From NCBI RefSeq assembly GCF_014842025.1, contig NZ_JACYUY010000028.1, forward strand, positions 1 to 64,000: a stretch of 64,000 bases of DNA, read 5' to 3'. This document shows, in pieces, positions 13,934 through 21,807 of this stretch. The notes under the pieces are model-generated. The model ran no database searches. It was not told the DNA's origin and saw nothing but the letters and a program-made list of their open reading frames with translations. The position numbers and the translations under genes are program-made. Origin of the DNA: Massilia sp. CFBP 13721. GTDB taxonomy: Bacteria > Pseudomonadota > Gammaproteobacteria > Burkholderiales > Burkholderiaceae_D. Each line of letters begins with the position of its first letter. The stretch's first letter is position 1.

Positions 13934-16387
13934 TTAGAACGCCCAGTCAGCCCTGGCATACATTTGCCGGCCGTTGATGCCGATCGGGCAGGTTTCCCAG
14001 CAATGGGTAAAGCCCAGTTGCGGGAACGGTGCCGCGCGCACCGGGTCCCACTTCGTCGGATAAGTATCGAACAGGTTGTTGGCGCCGACGGCCAGGCTCA
14101 GGCGCTTGGTAAAGGCGTAGCGCAGGCTCAGGTCGACCAGCCATTTCGCTTCCCAGGTCTGGATGAAGCCGGGCGTAAAACCCTGTCCCTGCACCTCGCC
14201 GAAATAGCTGGCGCGGGTGTTCACGTTCCACGGTCCGGTGGTGTAGTCGGCGGCGATCACGTGATGCTGGCGTGGCTGGCCGCGTTCGATCAGCGTCACC
14301 TGCGTGTCGTCGAACAGCTGGGTGCCGGTGAGTACGGGCGACTGCGAGCGGCGTGCCTTGACTTCGGTCTTGTTGAAACCGAGCTGGCCCGACAGTACCA
14401 GGGTCGAACCCGGCCAGCGCGTGGTGTGCTCGGCCACGAGATCGAAACCGTCGGTGCTGGTGTCGATCGCATTCGTGAAGAACTGCGCCTGGCCGACCCG
14501 CAGCGGATCGAGGATGGCGCGGATCGGGCCGGCGCCGGCTTCGGGAGCGATGTTGCTCGAGAAGACGATGCGGTCGTCGATGTCGATGCGGTACAGGTCG
14601 GCGGTGACGGACAGGTTCTGCATCGGCCGCAGCACGATGCCGATGCTGGCGTTTTTCGAGGTCTCTTCCTTCAGCGGCGCGATGCCGAAGGCGCGCGTGA
14701 CGGCGCTGCCTTCGCGCGCGGTCAGGGTTTCGGTCAGCACCCCGGCCGCGTTCAGGTTGGTCGAGACCGAGCTGTAAAATTTTTGCTGCACCGACGGTGC
14801 GCGGAAACCGGTCGAGATGCTGCCGCGCAAGCCTACCGTGCGCGACGGGTCGTAGCGCATCGACAGTTTACCGGTCGTGGTGCTGCCGAAGTCCGAGTAG
14901 CGCTCATAGCGTACCGCGCCGGCCACCAGCAGCTGCTCCGTGAGATTGTGTTCGGCGTCGATGTAGAGGGCGATATTGTGGCGGCCATCGTCGACTGCGG
15001 TCGCCGGCGTGTAGCCGGGGAAGCCCTGGGCGCCCGAGGCGGCAATGCCGCCGGCCTGGTCGCGGATCACGATGGCCGGATTGTTGGTGCGGCCGTACTG
15101 GTAGGAGACCGGGTCGCCGGCTTCGATCTTGTAGTTATCGGTGCGGTATTCGAAGCCCACCGCCAGCGACACCTCGCGTCCGCCCAGGTCGATCGGGCCG
15201 CGCAGGTCGGCATTAAACGTGGTCTGGTTGAATTTCAGGGTGCCGGTATCGGCTTCCAGGGGCGACTCGGCATAGATGCCGCCGCCCGGGCGCGGTTCGT
15301 ACCAGTAGCTGATGTTGATCGACTCGCGCTCGTGGAAGGCGAGCTGGCTACGTCCGTGGTTCACGCTGGCATCGAACTTCCAGTCGTTGCGCAGCGCGTG
15401 GCGATAGCCGACCGCGAACGACGCATCCTTGACGGTGGTGATGATATTCGGGAGAAAACCGTTGGGATAGACCGAGGGCACGTTGCGCGCATCGTCGGCG
15501 GTGCGGTAGAAGCCGGCCGAGTCGCCCGTGCGTCGCGACACGCCGCCGAAGGCATAGAATTCGCGGTCCTTGTCGATCGGCAGGCCGGCGTTCACCCACA
15601 GGAAGGCATCCTTGGCCAGGCTGTCGCCGATGCGCTGGGTCACGCGTGGCGGATCGACGCGCGCGCTGTCGACGCCGGCGCGGTTGGTCTCGTTGCGGCG
15701 CCGCCCTTCGGCCGACAGGTTCACGAAGCCGCCGTCGCCGATCACGAACCCGGTATTGGCGCTGGCCGAAATCATGTCGCCGTCGCCCTCGGAGGTGGTG
15801 CCGATCGAGCTGCTCACCTGCGTTTCCTTGACCTGCGATTTGAGCACGATGTTGATCACGCCGGCGATCGCATCCGACCCGTACTGGGCGGCGGCGCCGT
15901 CGCGCAGCACCTCGATGTGGCTGATGGCCGACAGCGGGATCGCATTGATGTCGGTGCCGGCCGAGCCGCGGCCGATGGTTTGCTGCACATTCACCAGTGC
16001 CTGCTGGTGGCGGCGCTTGCCGTTGACCAGCACCAGCAACTGGTCCGGCCCCAGGCCGCGCAGGGTGGCGGGGCGGATGATATCGGTGCCGTCGCTGATG
16101 AAGGTGGTCGAGAAATTGAACGAAGGATCGAGCGTCTGCAGCAGTTTACCCAGTTCCAACGGACCGGCGGTCTGCATGTCCTTGGCATTGATCAGCCCCA
16201 CCGGCGCCGCCGTATCGAGCGCGGTCTTGGCGCTCGAACGCGAACCGAGCACGACGACGCGGGCCGGATTGCTGTCGTCGGCGCTGGTGCTGGTGGCTTC
16301 CTGCGCGCTGGCAGGGGAGAGCGCAGCCAGCAAGGCGGTCGCAAGCAGGGTTTGTCGGAAAGGGTGGCAGGCAGCAGGTCTCGTCAT
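13934..16387 (-). CDS. TonB-dependent outer-membrane receptor
   Basis: This 817-residue receptor has a signal peptide ending ASA (about residue 28) and a plug domain with TLRGLGPDQLLVLVNGKRRHQQA, AISHIEVLRDGAAAQYGSDAIAGVINIVL and a beta-barrel ending in WAF, the usual terminal aromatic of BAM substrates. A TonB box may lie at RVVVLGS near residue 43. Substrates of such receptors in Oxalobacteraceae include oligosaccharides and peptides as well as iron chelates. Here the flanking genes are dacB/spmAB and peptidoglycan enzymes, so wall fragments are a reasonable guess. Two palindromes upstream (16444-16467, 16498-16526) suggest specific regulation. Substrate is unproven. Confidence 0.88.
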   Translation of the reverse strand: MTRPAACHPFRQTLLATALLAALSPASAQEATSTSADDSNPARVVVLGSRSSAKTALDTAAPVGLINAKDMQTAGPLELGKLLQTLDPSFNFSTTFISDGTDIIRPATLRGLGPDQLLVLVNGKRRHQQALVNVQQTIGRGSAGTDINAIPLSAISHIEVLRDGAAAQYGSDAIAGVINIVLKSQVKETQVSSSIGTTSEGDGDMISASANTGFVIGDGGFVNLSAEGRRRNETNRAGVDSARVDPPRVTQRIGDSLAKDAFLWVNAGLPIDKDREFYAFGGVSRRTGDSAGFYRTADDARNVPSVYPNGFLPNIITTVKDASFAVGYRHALRNDWKFDASVNHGRSQLAFHERESINISYWYEPRPGGGIYAESPLEADTGTLKFNQTTFNADLRGPIDLGGREVSLAVGFEYRTDNYKIEAGDPVSYQYGRTNNPAIVIRDQAGGIAASGAQGFPGYTPATAVDDGRHNIALYIDAEHNLTEQLLVAGAVRYERYSDFGSTTTGKLSMRYDPSRTVGLRGSISTGFRAPSVQQKFYSSVSTNLNAAGVLTETLTAREGSAVTRAFGIAPLKEETSKNASIGIVLRPMQNLSVTADLYRIDIDDRIVFSSNIAPEAGAGPIRAILDPLRVGQAQFFTNAIDTSTDGFDLVAEHTTRWPGSTLVLSGQLGFNKTEVKARRSQSPVLTGTQLFDDTQVTLIERGQPRQHHVIAADYTTGPWNVNTRASYFGEVQGQGFTPGFIQTWEAKWLVDLSLRYAFTKRLSLAVGANNLFDTYPTKWDPVRAAPFPQLGFTHCWETCPIGINGRQMYARADWAF

Positions 16388-16443
16388 GTTTTCTCTTTTC
16401 TTGATATGCGAAGATGCGAATCACTCGGCAATACAAACCTATA

Positions 16444-16467
16444 ACGCGTGGATATGTTTCCATGCGT
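16444..16467. promoter_or_regulatory. Operator-like palindrome 1 upstream of the receptor gene
   Basis: ACGCGTGGA (16444-16452) and TCCATGCGT (16459-16467) are inverted with one mismatch in nine and a 6-base spacer. The site lies 57 bases upstream of the receptor start codon, near where the promoter should be. Confidence 0.4.
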
Positions 16468-16497
16468 ACAATTCATATTAACAATTGGCCGATGTCC

Positions 16498-16526
16498 ATA
16501 CAACGCGCCTTGCATGAGCGTTGTAT
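16498..16526. promoter_or_regulatory. Operator-like palindrome 2 upstream of the receptor gene
   Basis: ATACAACGC (16498-16506) and GCGTTGTAT (16518-16526) form perfect 9-base arms with an 11-base spacer. No T-run follows on either side, so a protein-binding site is more likely than a terminator. Confidence 0.42.
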
Positions 16527-16684
16527 TTTCGTGTCAATGCAGCAATATTGTGTGCGGAGCAAGAGAAAAGGCAGTAAGCTCGATTGGTTGAGCTTCCGCA
16601 AAGTGTGAAATTCCGAGTGGAATTTCAGATGAGAATGCGATCAGCGTCGTGCTGCCGGCACATCGCTGACGCTGTTCGAAGTGC

Positions 16685-16839
16685 GTAGGGTGGACTCCCG
16701 AGTCCACGCGGTGCGGCGCTGGCATGACGCTTGCGCCTCTAGCCACTACTACTGCCAGAATACCGATCCGAGATTAGCCACCACGGTTGAGTTAACACAA
16801 GTCGAACGGTAAACGCGTGGACTCGGGAGTCCACCCTAC
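16685..16839. repeat. REP-like inverted pair (family A)
   Basis: The forward copy at 16685-16710 and the reverse copy at 16813-16839 carry the identical stem GGACTC/GAGTCC with a CC tip. They are separated by about 100 bases with no gene. The pair lies downstream of dacB and may end its transcript. Confidence 0.78.
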
Positions 16840-16869
16840 ATTACGCAACGGTCAACGGTTTTAAAAAAG

Positions 16870-18369
16870 CTACGGTTGCGTAGCCGCCGGCGCCACCACC
16901 CCCGACCTCGCCACCCAATCCACCAGCGCATCGACCACGGCCCGCCCGCGCCCTTCTCCGGCGCGTTCGTCGTTGACCATCGCCACCACCACGTTCTGCA
17001 CGCCGTTCGCATCCGGCACATAGCCGGCCACGGCGACGACATTGCGCAGCGTCCCCGTTTTCAAACGCGCGCGGCCGGCCGCCGGGCTGCCGTTCAGGCG
17101 CCGGCGCATGGTGCCGTCCATGGCCGCGATCGGCATGCTCGCCAAAAATTCTGGCGCCCAGTTGCTGCGCAGGCCGGCGCGCAGCAAGGCGCCCATCTGC
17201 AGCGGGCTGATGCGTTCGATGCGCGACAGGCCGGAACCGTTTTCGATGACAAAACCGCTGTCGTCGATCGCATGCGCGCGCATCCAGCTGCGGATGGCGC
17301 CGTCGGCGCGGGCATAGGTGGTCTGGTCCGCCAGCGGCGGCAGCGGCCGGCTGCCCAGCAGCGGGTCCGCTTCCAGCGAACCCAGGCTCAGGAACAGGGT
17401 GCGCGCCAGCGCATTGTCCGAGGGTTTGTTGGTATCGCGCACGACTTCCGGCAGCGCCCGCGCGCGGTGTTCGGCCAGCAGGCGCGCATCCAATGGCGCC
17501 GTGCCGGTCAGCGTCTTGCCGGTGAATTTGCCGCCCAGTTGCTTCCAGGTCAGGCGGAACAGCCCGTCGATATAGTCGTCGCGCTCGAGCACGTTTATGC
17601 TGTTGGTCCTGGCGCAGTTTTTCGGATAGGTCCCTTGCAGCACGAGCTTGATGCCGTCTGCCGTGCGCACCGTTTGCGGCAGCTTCCAGCCGCTTTCCCA
17701 ACTAGCGCAATCGGCGTCGACCAGGGTCATGTTCGAGGTCACGGTGACGCCGGCCAGCGCCGGCTGCATGTCCAGCCGCAGGCGTTTATCCGTCGAGCGC
17801 ATGTCGAGCTGCAGCATGTTCTTGTTGACCAGCAGCGCGTCGGGAATGACGTTGTAGTAGGCTTCGGGCGACTCGTCGAACGGCGGCACGTTGACGTCCG
17901 TGCGCGCCGGCTGGAACAGGCTGCGGTCGAGCACCAGGTTGCCGGCGATCCGTTTGATGCCCGCAAGCTGCAGCGCGCGCAGCATGTTGACGAGCACCTC
18001 GCCGGACAGGTCGGCATCGGCCCCGCCGCGCAGCACCAGGTCGCCTTGCAGCACGCCTTGATTATCCAGTTCGCCGTTGGTCAGCAGCTCGGTGCGGCCC
18101 CGAAATACCGGACCCAGCTGTTCCAGGCTGACCAGGGTCGTCACCAGCTTCATGGTCGAGGCCGGCTGCATCGGGCGTTCGGCCAGGTGCGCCACGACGA
18201 CCTGGTCGCCGCGCAGCACCAGCACGCTGAGGGCGTCCGGCGTCATGCCGTTCAGCGCCAGCAGCTGCGCCACCGGTTCCGGCAACTGGGCCTGCGCGCG
18301 TGCTTGGGACTGATGCTGCAAGCAGGCGAGCAGGGCGGCGGCGAGGGTCAGGTGACGAAGCATGCGCAT
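16870..18369 (-). CDS. dacB: D-alanyl-D-alanine carboxypeptidase/endopeptidase (PBP4 type, S13)
   Basis: This periplasmic penicillin-binding protein removes terminal D-Ala and cuts DD-crosslinks. The 499-residue product has a signal peptide (to about residue 25) and the three class C PBP motifs: STMK (Ser71-Lys74), SDN (Ser317-Asn319) and KTG (Lys437-Gly439). Length is close to E. coli PBP4 (477), with the large insert between the first two motifs. It starts 3 bases after the stop of the SpmAB-like gene and is probably co-transcribed with it. Reading SDN and KTG in frame argues for an active enzyme. Confidence 0.93.
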   Translation of the reverse strand: MRMLRHLTLAAALLACLQHQSQARAQAQLPEPVAQLLALNGMTPDALSVLVLRGDQVVVAHLAERPMQPASTMKLVTTLVSLEQLGPVFRGRTELLTNGELDNQGVLQGDLVLRGGADADLSGEVLVNMLRALQLAGIKRIAGNLVLDRSLFQPARTDVNVPPFDESPEAYYNVIPDALLVNKNMLQLDMRSTDKRLRLDMQPALAGVTVTSNMTLVDADCASWESGWKLPQTVRTADGIKLVLQGTYPKNCARTNSINVLERDDYIDGLFRLTWKQLGGKFTGKTLTGTAPLDARLLAEHRARALPEVVRDTNKPSDNALARTLFLSLGSLEADPLLGSRPLPPLADQTTYARADGAIRSWMRAHAIDDSGFVIENGSGLSRIERISPLQMGALLRAGLRSNWAPEFLASMPIAAMDGTMRRRLNGSPAAGRARLKTGTLRNVVAVAGYVPDANGVQNVVVAMVNDERAGEGRGRAVVDALVDWVARSGVVAPAATQP

Positions 18370-18372
18370 CCT

Positions 18373-19611
18373 TTAGCCAAAGAAGAGGTAAGCGACGAAA
18401 ATGGCGGCGATCACACCGGCCAGGTCGGCCAGCAAGCCATAGCCGATGGCGTAACGGGTCTTGCGGATGCCGACCGAGCCGAAGTAGAGGGCAACGATAT
18501 AGAAGGTGGTGTCGGCCGCGCCCTGCAGGATCGAGGCCAGGCGCCCGACGAAGGAATCGACGCCATAGGTCGTCATCGCATCGATCATCATCGCGCGCGA
18601 GCCGCTGCCCGACAGCGGTTTCATCAGTGCGGTGGGCAGGGCGCCGACGAAATCGGTCGGCAGGCCCAGCTGGGTGAACACCCAGCTGAAGCCGCTGACG
18701 ATCAGGCCGAGGATGCCGGAATTGCGCACCACGCTGATGGCGACCAGCATGCCGACCAGGTAGGGAATGATCTTCAGCGAGGTCTCGATGCCGCCCTTGG
18801 CGCCCTCGATAAAGGCTTCGAAGACATTGACGCCCTTGCGCAGCGCCGCGACCATGAAAGCGGCGATGATCGAAAACAGGATCAGGTTGGCGGCCACCAC
18901 CGACACCAGCTCGATCTCCGATTTCGCCAGGTAATTGGTGAGATAAAACACGAGGGCGCCGATGATCGCCGTCAGGCCGCCGATCCAGCCGAACACGACC
19001 GGGTCGAGCAGGTTGATGCGCTGGCGCAGGCTGACGGCGACGATGCCGGTGAAGGTCGAGCAGAAGGTGGCGATCAGGGTCGGAATGAAGATATCGGCCG
19101 GGTTGGCGGCGCCGAGGATGGCGCGCTGGGCCATGATCGCCAGTGGAATCACGGTCAGGCCCGAGGTCTGGATCACCAGGAACATGATCTGGGCATCGCT
19201 CGCCTCGTCCTTGCGCGGATTGAGCGTTTGCAGGCTTTCCATCGCCTTCAGGCCGAACGGGGTGGCGGCATTGTCGAGCCCGAGGATATTCGCCGAAAAA
19301 TTCATGACCATGTGGCCATTTGCCGGATGCTCGCGCGGCACCCCGGGGAAGATGCGCGAAAAGAAGGGGGCGATGATGCGCGCGAACAGGTTGATGGCGC
19401 CGGCCTTTTCGCCGATGTTCATGATGCCGAGCCACAAGGTCATCACGCCGGCCAAGGGCAGGGCGATGTCCATCACCGCCATCTTCGCCGAGCTGAAGGT
19501 GCCATCGATGACGCGTTTGAAAATTTCGCTGTCACCCAAAAACAGCCATTGGGCCAATGCTGCGACGAAGCCGACGAGGAAAAAACCAGTCCAGATGTAA
19601 TTCAATGCCAT
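18373..19611 (-). CDS. Fused SpmA-SpmB-like membrane protein (nucleoside recognition domains)
   Basis: The 412-residue product joins two domains that are separate proteins (SpmA, SpmB) in Bacillus. The SpmA-like half (about 1-200) has MNFSANILGLDNAATPFGLKAM. The SpmB-like half (about 220-412) has GAKGGIETSLKIIPYLVGMLVAI and the conserved STTFYIVALYFGSVGI-like block (here DTTFYIVALYFGSVG). About ten membrane helices are expected. In Bacillus these proteins act in spore-core dehydration; in a non-spore-former the role is unknown. The gene is followed after 3 bases by dacB, echoing the Bacillus dacB-spmA-spmB operon, although the DacB types differ. Divergent from the solute-binding protein gene at 19840. 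Confidence 0.85.
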   Translation of the reverse strand: MALNYIWTGFFLVGFVAALAQWLFLGDSEIFKRVIDGTFSSAKMAVMDIALPLAGVMTLWLGIMNIGEKAGAINLFARIIAPFFSRIFPGVPREHPANGHMVMNFSANILGLDNAATPFGLKAMESLQTLNPRKDEASDAQIMFLVIQTSGLTVIPLAIMAQRAILGAANPADIFIPTLIATFCSTFTGIVAVSLRQRINLLDPVVFGWIGGLTAIIGALVFYLTNYLAKSEIELVSVVAANLILFSIIAAFMVAALRKGVNVFEAFIEGAKGGIETSLKIIPYLVGMLVAISVVRNSGILGLIVSGFSWVFTQLGLPTDFVGALPTALMKPLSGSGSRAMMIDAMTTYGVDSFVGRLASILQGAADTTFYIVALYFGSVGIRKTRYAIGYGLLADLAGVIAAIFVAYLFFG

Positions 19612-19783
19612 GGGTCAGTCCGATAAGCGGGCGGGGTCATGCTTGACGCCGCAAAGTTCACGCCGCAGACGAAGTCACGGCAAATCGCACGATTGTGCAG
19701 CGGAGAGTATAGGCGCAGAGCAAGGTGCAAGGATGAAAGAATGCAGCCGCGCCATGCAGAAAAGTTATGAGCGCAGGGTGGGT

Positions 19784-19812
19784 TTGCTTGCGGCAGGCTG
19801 CGCGCCTATCAT
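19784..19812 (+). promoter_or_regulatory. Candidate sigma-70 promoter of the solute-binding protein gene
   Basis: TTGCTT (19784-19789) and TATCAT (19807-19812) are separated by 17 bases, and the ATG follows 27 bases later. Each hexamer deviates from consensus at one or two positions. Confidence 0.45.
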
Positions 19813-19839
19813 ACGCAACGCTCAACCAGGACTTGCACC

Positions 19840-21627
19840 ATGACACTTCGCGCCGCGTTTTTCAGTTTGCTGCTTGCTGCCGGCGCCGCCGGCGCCGCCC
19901 CGGCCGTGACTCCGCAAGGCGGCGACAAAGTGCTGCACATGTTCCTGTCCACCAGCGAAACCGGCCTCGACCCGGCCGCCGCCTCGGATATTGCCACCTT
20001 GTCCCTGCTGGAAAATCTGTTTGACCCGCTGCTGCGCTACGACTACCTGGCGCGCCCCGTCAAACTGCAGCCGAACACGGCCAGCGCGATGCCGACCATC
20101 AGCGCCGACGGCCGCACCTATACCTTCCGCATCCGTCCCGGCATCCATTTCACGCCCGACCCGGCTTTTAAAGGAATCAAGCGCGAGATGACGGCGCAGG
20201 ATTACGTCTACAGCATCCGCCGCCTGTACGACCCGGCCATCAAATCGCCCTGGTCGTACATGTTCGACGGCAAGCTCGAGGGCGACGAAGCGCTCAAGAA
20301 GACATTCAGCCATGACACGGCGATCCCCGGCCTGCAGGCGCTCGACCGCTATACCCTGCGCATCCGCCTGAAGGAACCCGACAACAATTTCCTGTTTTAT
20401 ATGGCGACACCGGCTTCGAGCGTGGTGGCGCGCGAAGTGATCGAGGCCTACCCGGGCCAGGCGGGAAACCACCCGGTCGGCACCGGCCCCTTCATGATTG
20501 GCGAATGGAAGCGAAGCGACCGCATCGTGCTGCTGGCCAATCCGTATTCGACGGCCGTGTTCAGCGCCACGCCCGGGCCAGACCCGCAAGACCAGGCGAT
20601 CGCCGCCGCCTTGCAGGGCAAACGCCTGCCGCGCGTCGACCGCGTCGAGGTAAAAATTGCCGAGGAATTCCAGGGCCGCTTGCTCGGCTTCTTGAACAGC
20701 GAATACGACTACCTCGAGCAAGTGCCCGAATCGATGACCGACATGGTGATCCGCGATGGCCAGCTGAAACCGGAGTTGACCAGACGCGGCATGCAGCTGT
20801 CGCGTTTCCCGGTGCTGCAGACGTATTACATGTGGATGAACATGAACGATCCGCTGCTGGGTGGCTACAGCAAGGACCGGATCGCCCTGCGCCGCGCGAT
20901 TTCTCTGGCCTACAACAGTGCGGAAGACATCGCGTTGTTAAAGAAGGGCTTTGCGATCAAGGCCGAGTCGCCGCTGCCGCCGAACGTGCTCGGCTACGAC
21001 CCGGCATACCGCAGCCCGGTGCCCTACGACCCGGCCCTGGCCAACGCTTTACTGGACCGCCACGGCTACGGCCGGCGCGACCACGAGGGATTCCGGCGCG
21101 CGCCCGATGGCAAGCCATTCACGCTCACCATGCACAGCGAAGCGACGGTCGGTGGCCGCCTGCGCGACGAGCTGTGGCGTAAATGCCTGAATTCGATCGG
21201 GCTGCGCGTGGTCTTCAAGTCGGACAAGAAGACGGAAATCATCAAGGCTTCGCGCCTGGGCAAGGTAACGATGTTCGAAAGTAACTGGATCGCCGACTTC
21301 CCCGACGGCGACAATTTTTACCAGTTGCTGTACGGCCCGAACGCTGGCCGCGCCAACTATGCCCGCTTTAATTTGCCCGCTTATAACGTCCGCTACGAAA
21401 GGGCGCGTGCGCTGACCGATGGCCCGGCGCGGCAACACCTGTATGTCGAGATGAACCAGCTGATCCATGCCTACAACCCCTGGGTGCCGTTGACCCATGC
21501 GGTGTCGGCCGATATCCGGCATCCGTGGCTAAAAAACTACAAGCGTCACCCGGTGGCGTTTACATCCTGGCGTTATCTGGATGTGGATGTTGCGCAAAGG
21601 GCACGCTTGTCCGGGCAGCCGCGTTAG
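19840..21627 (+). CDS. Family 5 extracellular solute-binding protein (peptide/muropeptide type)
   Basis: This 595-residue periplasmic protein belongs to the SBP_bac_5 family (OppA/DppA/MppA type). It has a signal peptide cut near AGAAPA, then the family blocks LLENLFDPLLRYDY, YTFRIRPGIHFTPDPAF, AQDYVYSIRRLYDP, HPVGTGPFMIGEWKR and RFNLPAYNVRYERARAL. It is somewhat longer than typical (500-550). No ABC permease or ATPase genes are adjacent, so it must borrow a transporter encoded elsewhere, as MppA borrows Opp in E. coli. Its place between peptidoglycan enzymes and a second TonB receptor makes wall peptides the likely ligand, by inference. Confidence 0.86.
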   Translation: MTLRAAFFSLLLAAGAAGAAPAVTPQGGDKVLHMFLSTSETGLDPAAASDIATLSLLENLFDPLLRYDYLARPVKLQPNTASAMPTISADGRTYTFRIRPGIHFTPDPAFKGIKREMTAQDYVYSIRRLYDPAIKSPWSYMFDGKLEGDEALKKTFSHDTAIPGLQALDRYTLRIRLKEPDNNFLFYMATPASSVVAREVIEAYPGQAGNHPVGTGPFMIGEWKRSDRIVLLANPYSTAVFSATPGPDPQDQAIAAALQGKRLPRVDRVEVKIAEEFQGRLLGFLNSEYDYLEQVPESMTDMVIRDGQLKPELTRRGMQLSRFPVLQTYYMWMNMNDPLLGGYSKDRIALRRAISLAYNSAEDIALLKKGFAIKAESPLPPNVLGYDPAYRSPVPYDPALANALLDRHGYGRRDHEGFRRAPDGKPFTLTMHSEATVGGRLRDELWRKCLNSIGLRVVFKSDKKTEIIKASRLGKVTMFESNWIADFPDGDNFYQLLYGPNAGRANYARFNLPAYNVRYERARALTDGPARQHLYVEMNQLIHAYNPWVPLTHAVSADIRHPWLKNYKRHPVAFTSWRYLDVDVAQRARLSGQPR

Positions 21628-21639
21628 AAAGCGTGAGAT

Positions 21640-21663
21640 TTCCTCTTATAAATATTCCTCTTA
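21640..21663 (+). repeat. Short direct repeat TTCCTCTTA
   Basis: TTCCTCTTA occurs at 21640-21648 and again at 21655-21663, a period of 15 bases, upstream of the second receptor gene. It could be an activator half-site pair. Confidence 0.35.
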
Positions 21664-21733
21664 GTTATACTTCTCGCCAGTTATTTCATTGGCTGGCGCC
21701 CTGATGGCGGGCGTAGTCTCGAAATGACCATAG

Positions 21734-21758
21734 GGCAATGCCATGCATTGCCTATAAA
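21734..21758 (+). promoter_or_regulatory. Perfect palindrome next to a TATAAA box
   Basis: GGCAATGC-CAT-GCATTGCC (21734-21752) has perfect 8-base arms and is followed at once by TATAAA (21753-21758), a plausible -10 box for the receptor gene at 21808. The palindrome would lie in the promoter spacer. No T-run follows, so a terminator is unlikely. Confidence 0.42.
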
Positions 21759-21807
21759 AACACACGCCGCCCAGTGTGAAGATCGACGGAAACCTTAGGA
21801 GAGACGC

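Larger units (their letters stand above)
16388..16869. other. Divergent-side intergenic region upstream of the receptor gene
   Basis: These 482 bases hold no convincing gene. The left part (16388-16620) is AT-rich and carries two operator-like palindromes for the receptor gene. The right part carries an inverted REP-like pair (16685-16839). The next gene, dacB, ends at 16870, so its transcription runs into the REP pair. Confidence 0.6.

Noticed and set aside
13616..16444. 942-codon open frame opposite the first TonB receptor gene
   Set aside because: A shadow of the receptor's codon bias. It lacks any domain and would overlap two well-supported genes.
16876..19626. 916-codon open frame opposite dacB and spmAB
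   Set aside because: It spans the antisense of two recognisable genes and is His/Gln/Arg-rich low-complexity sequence.
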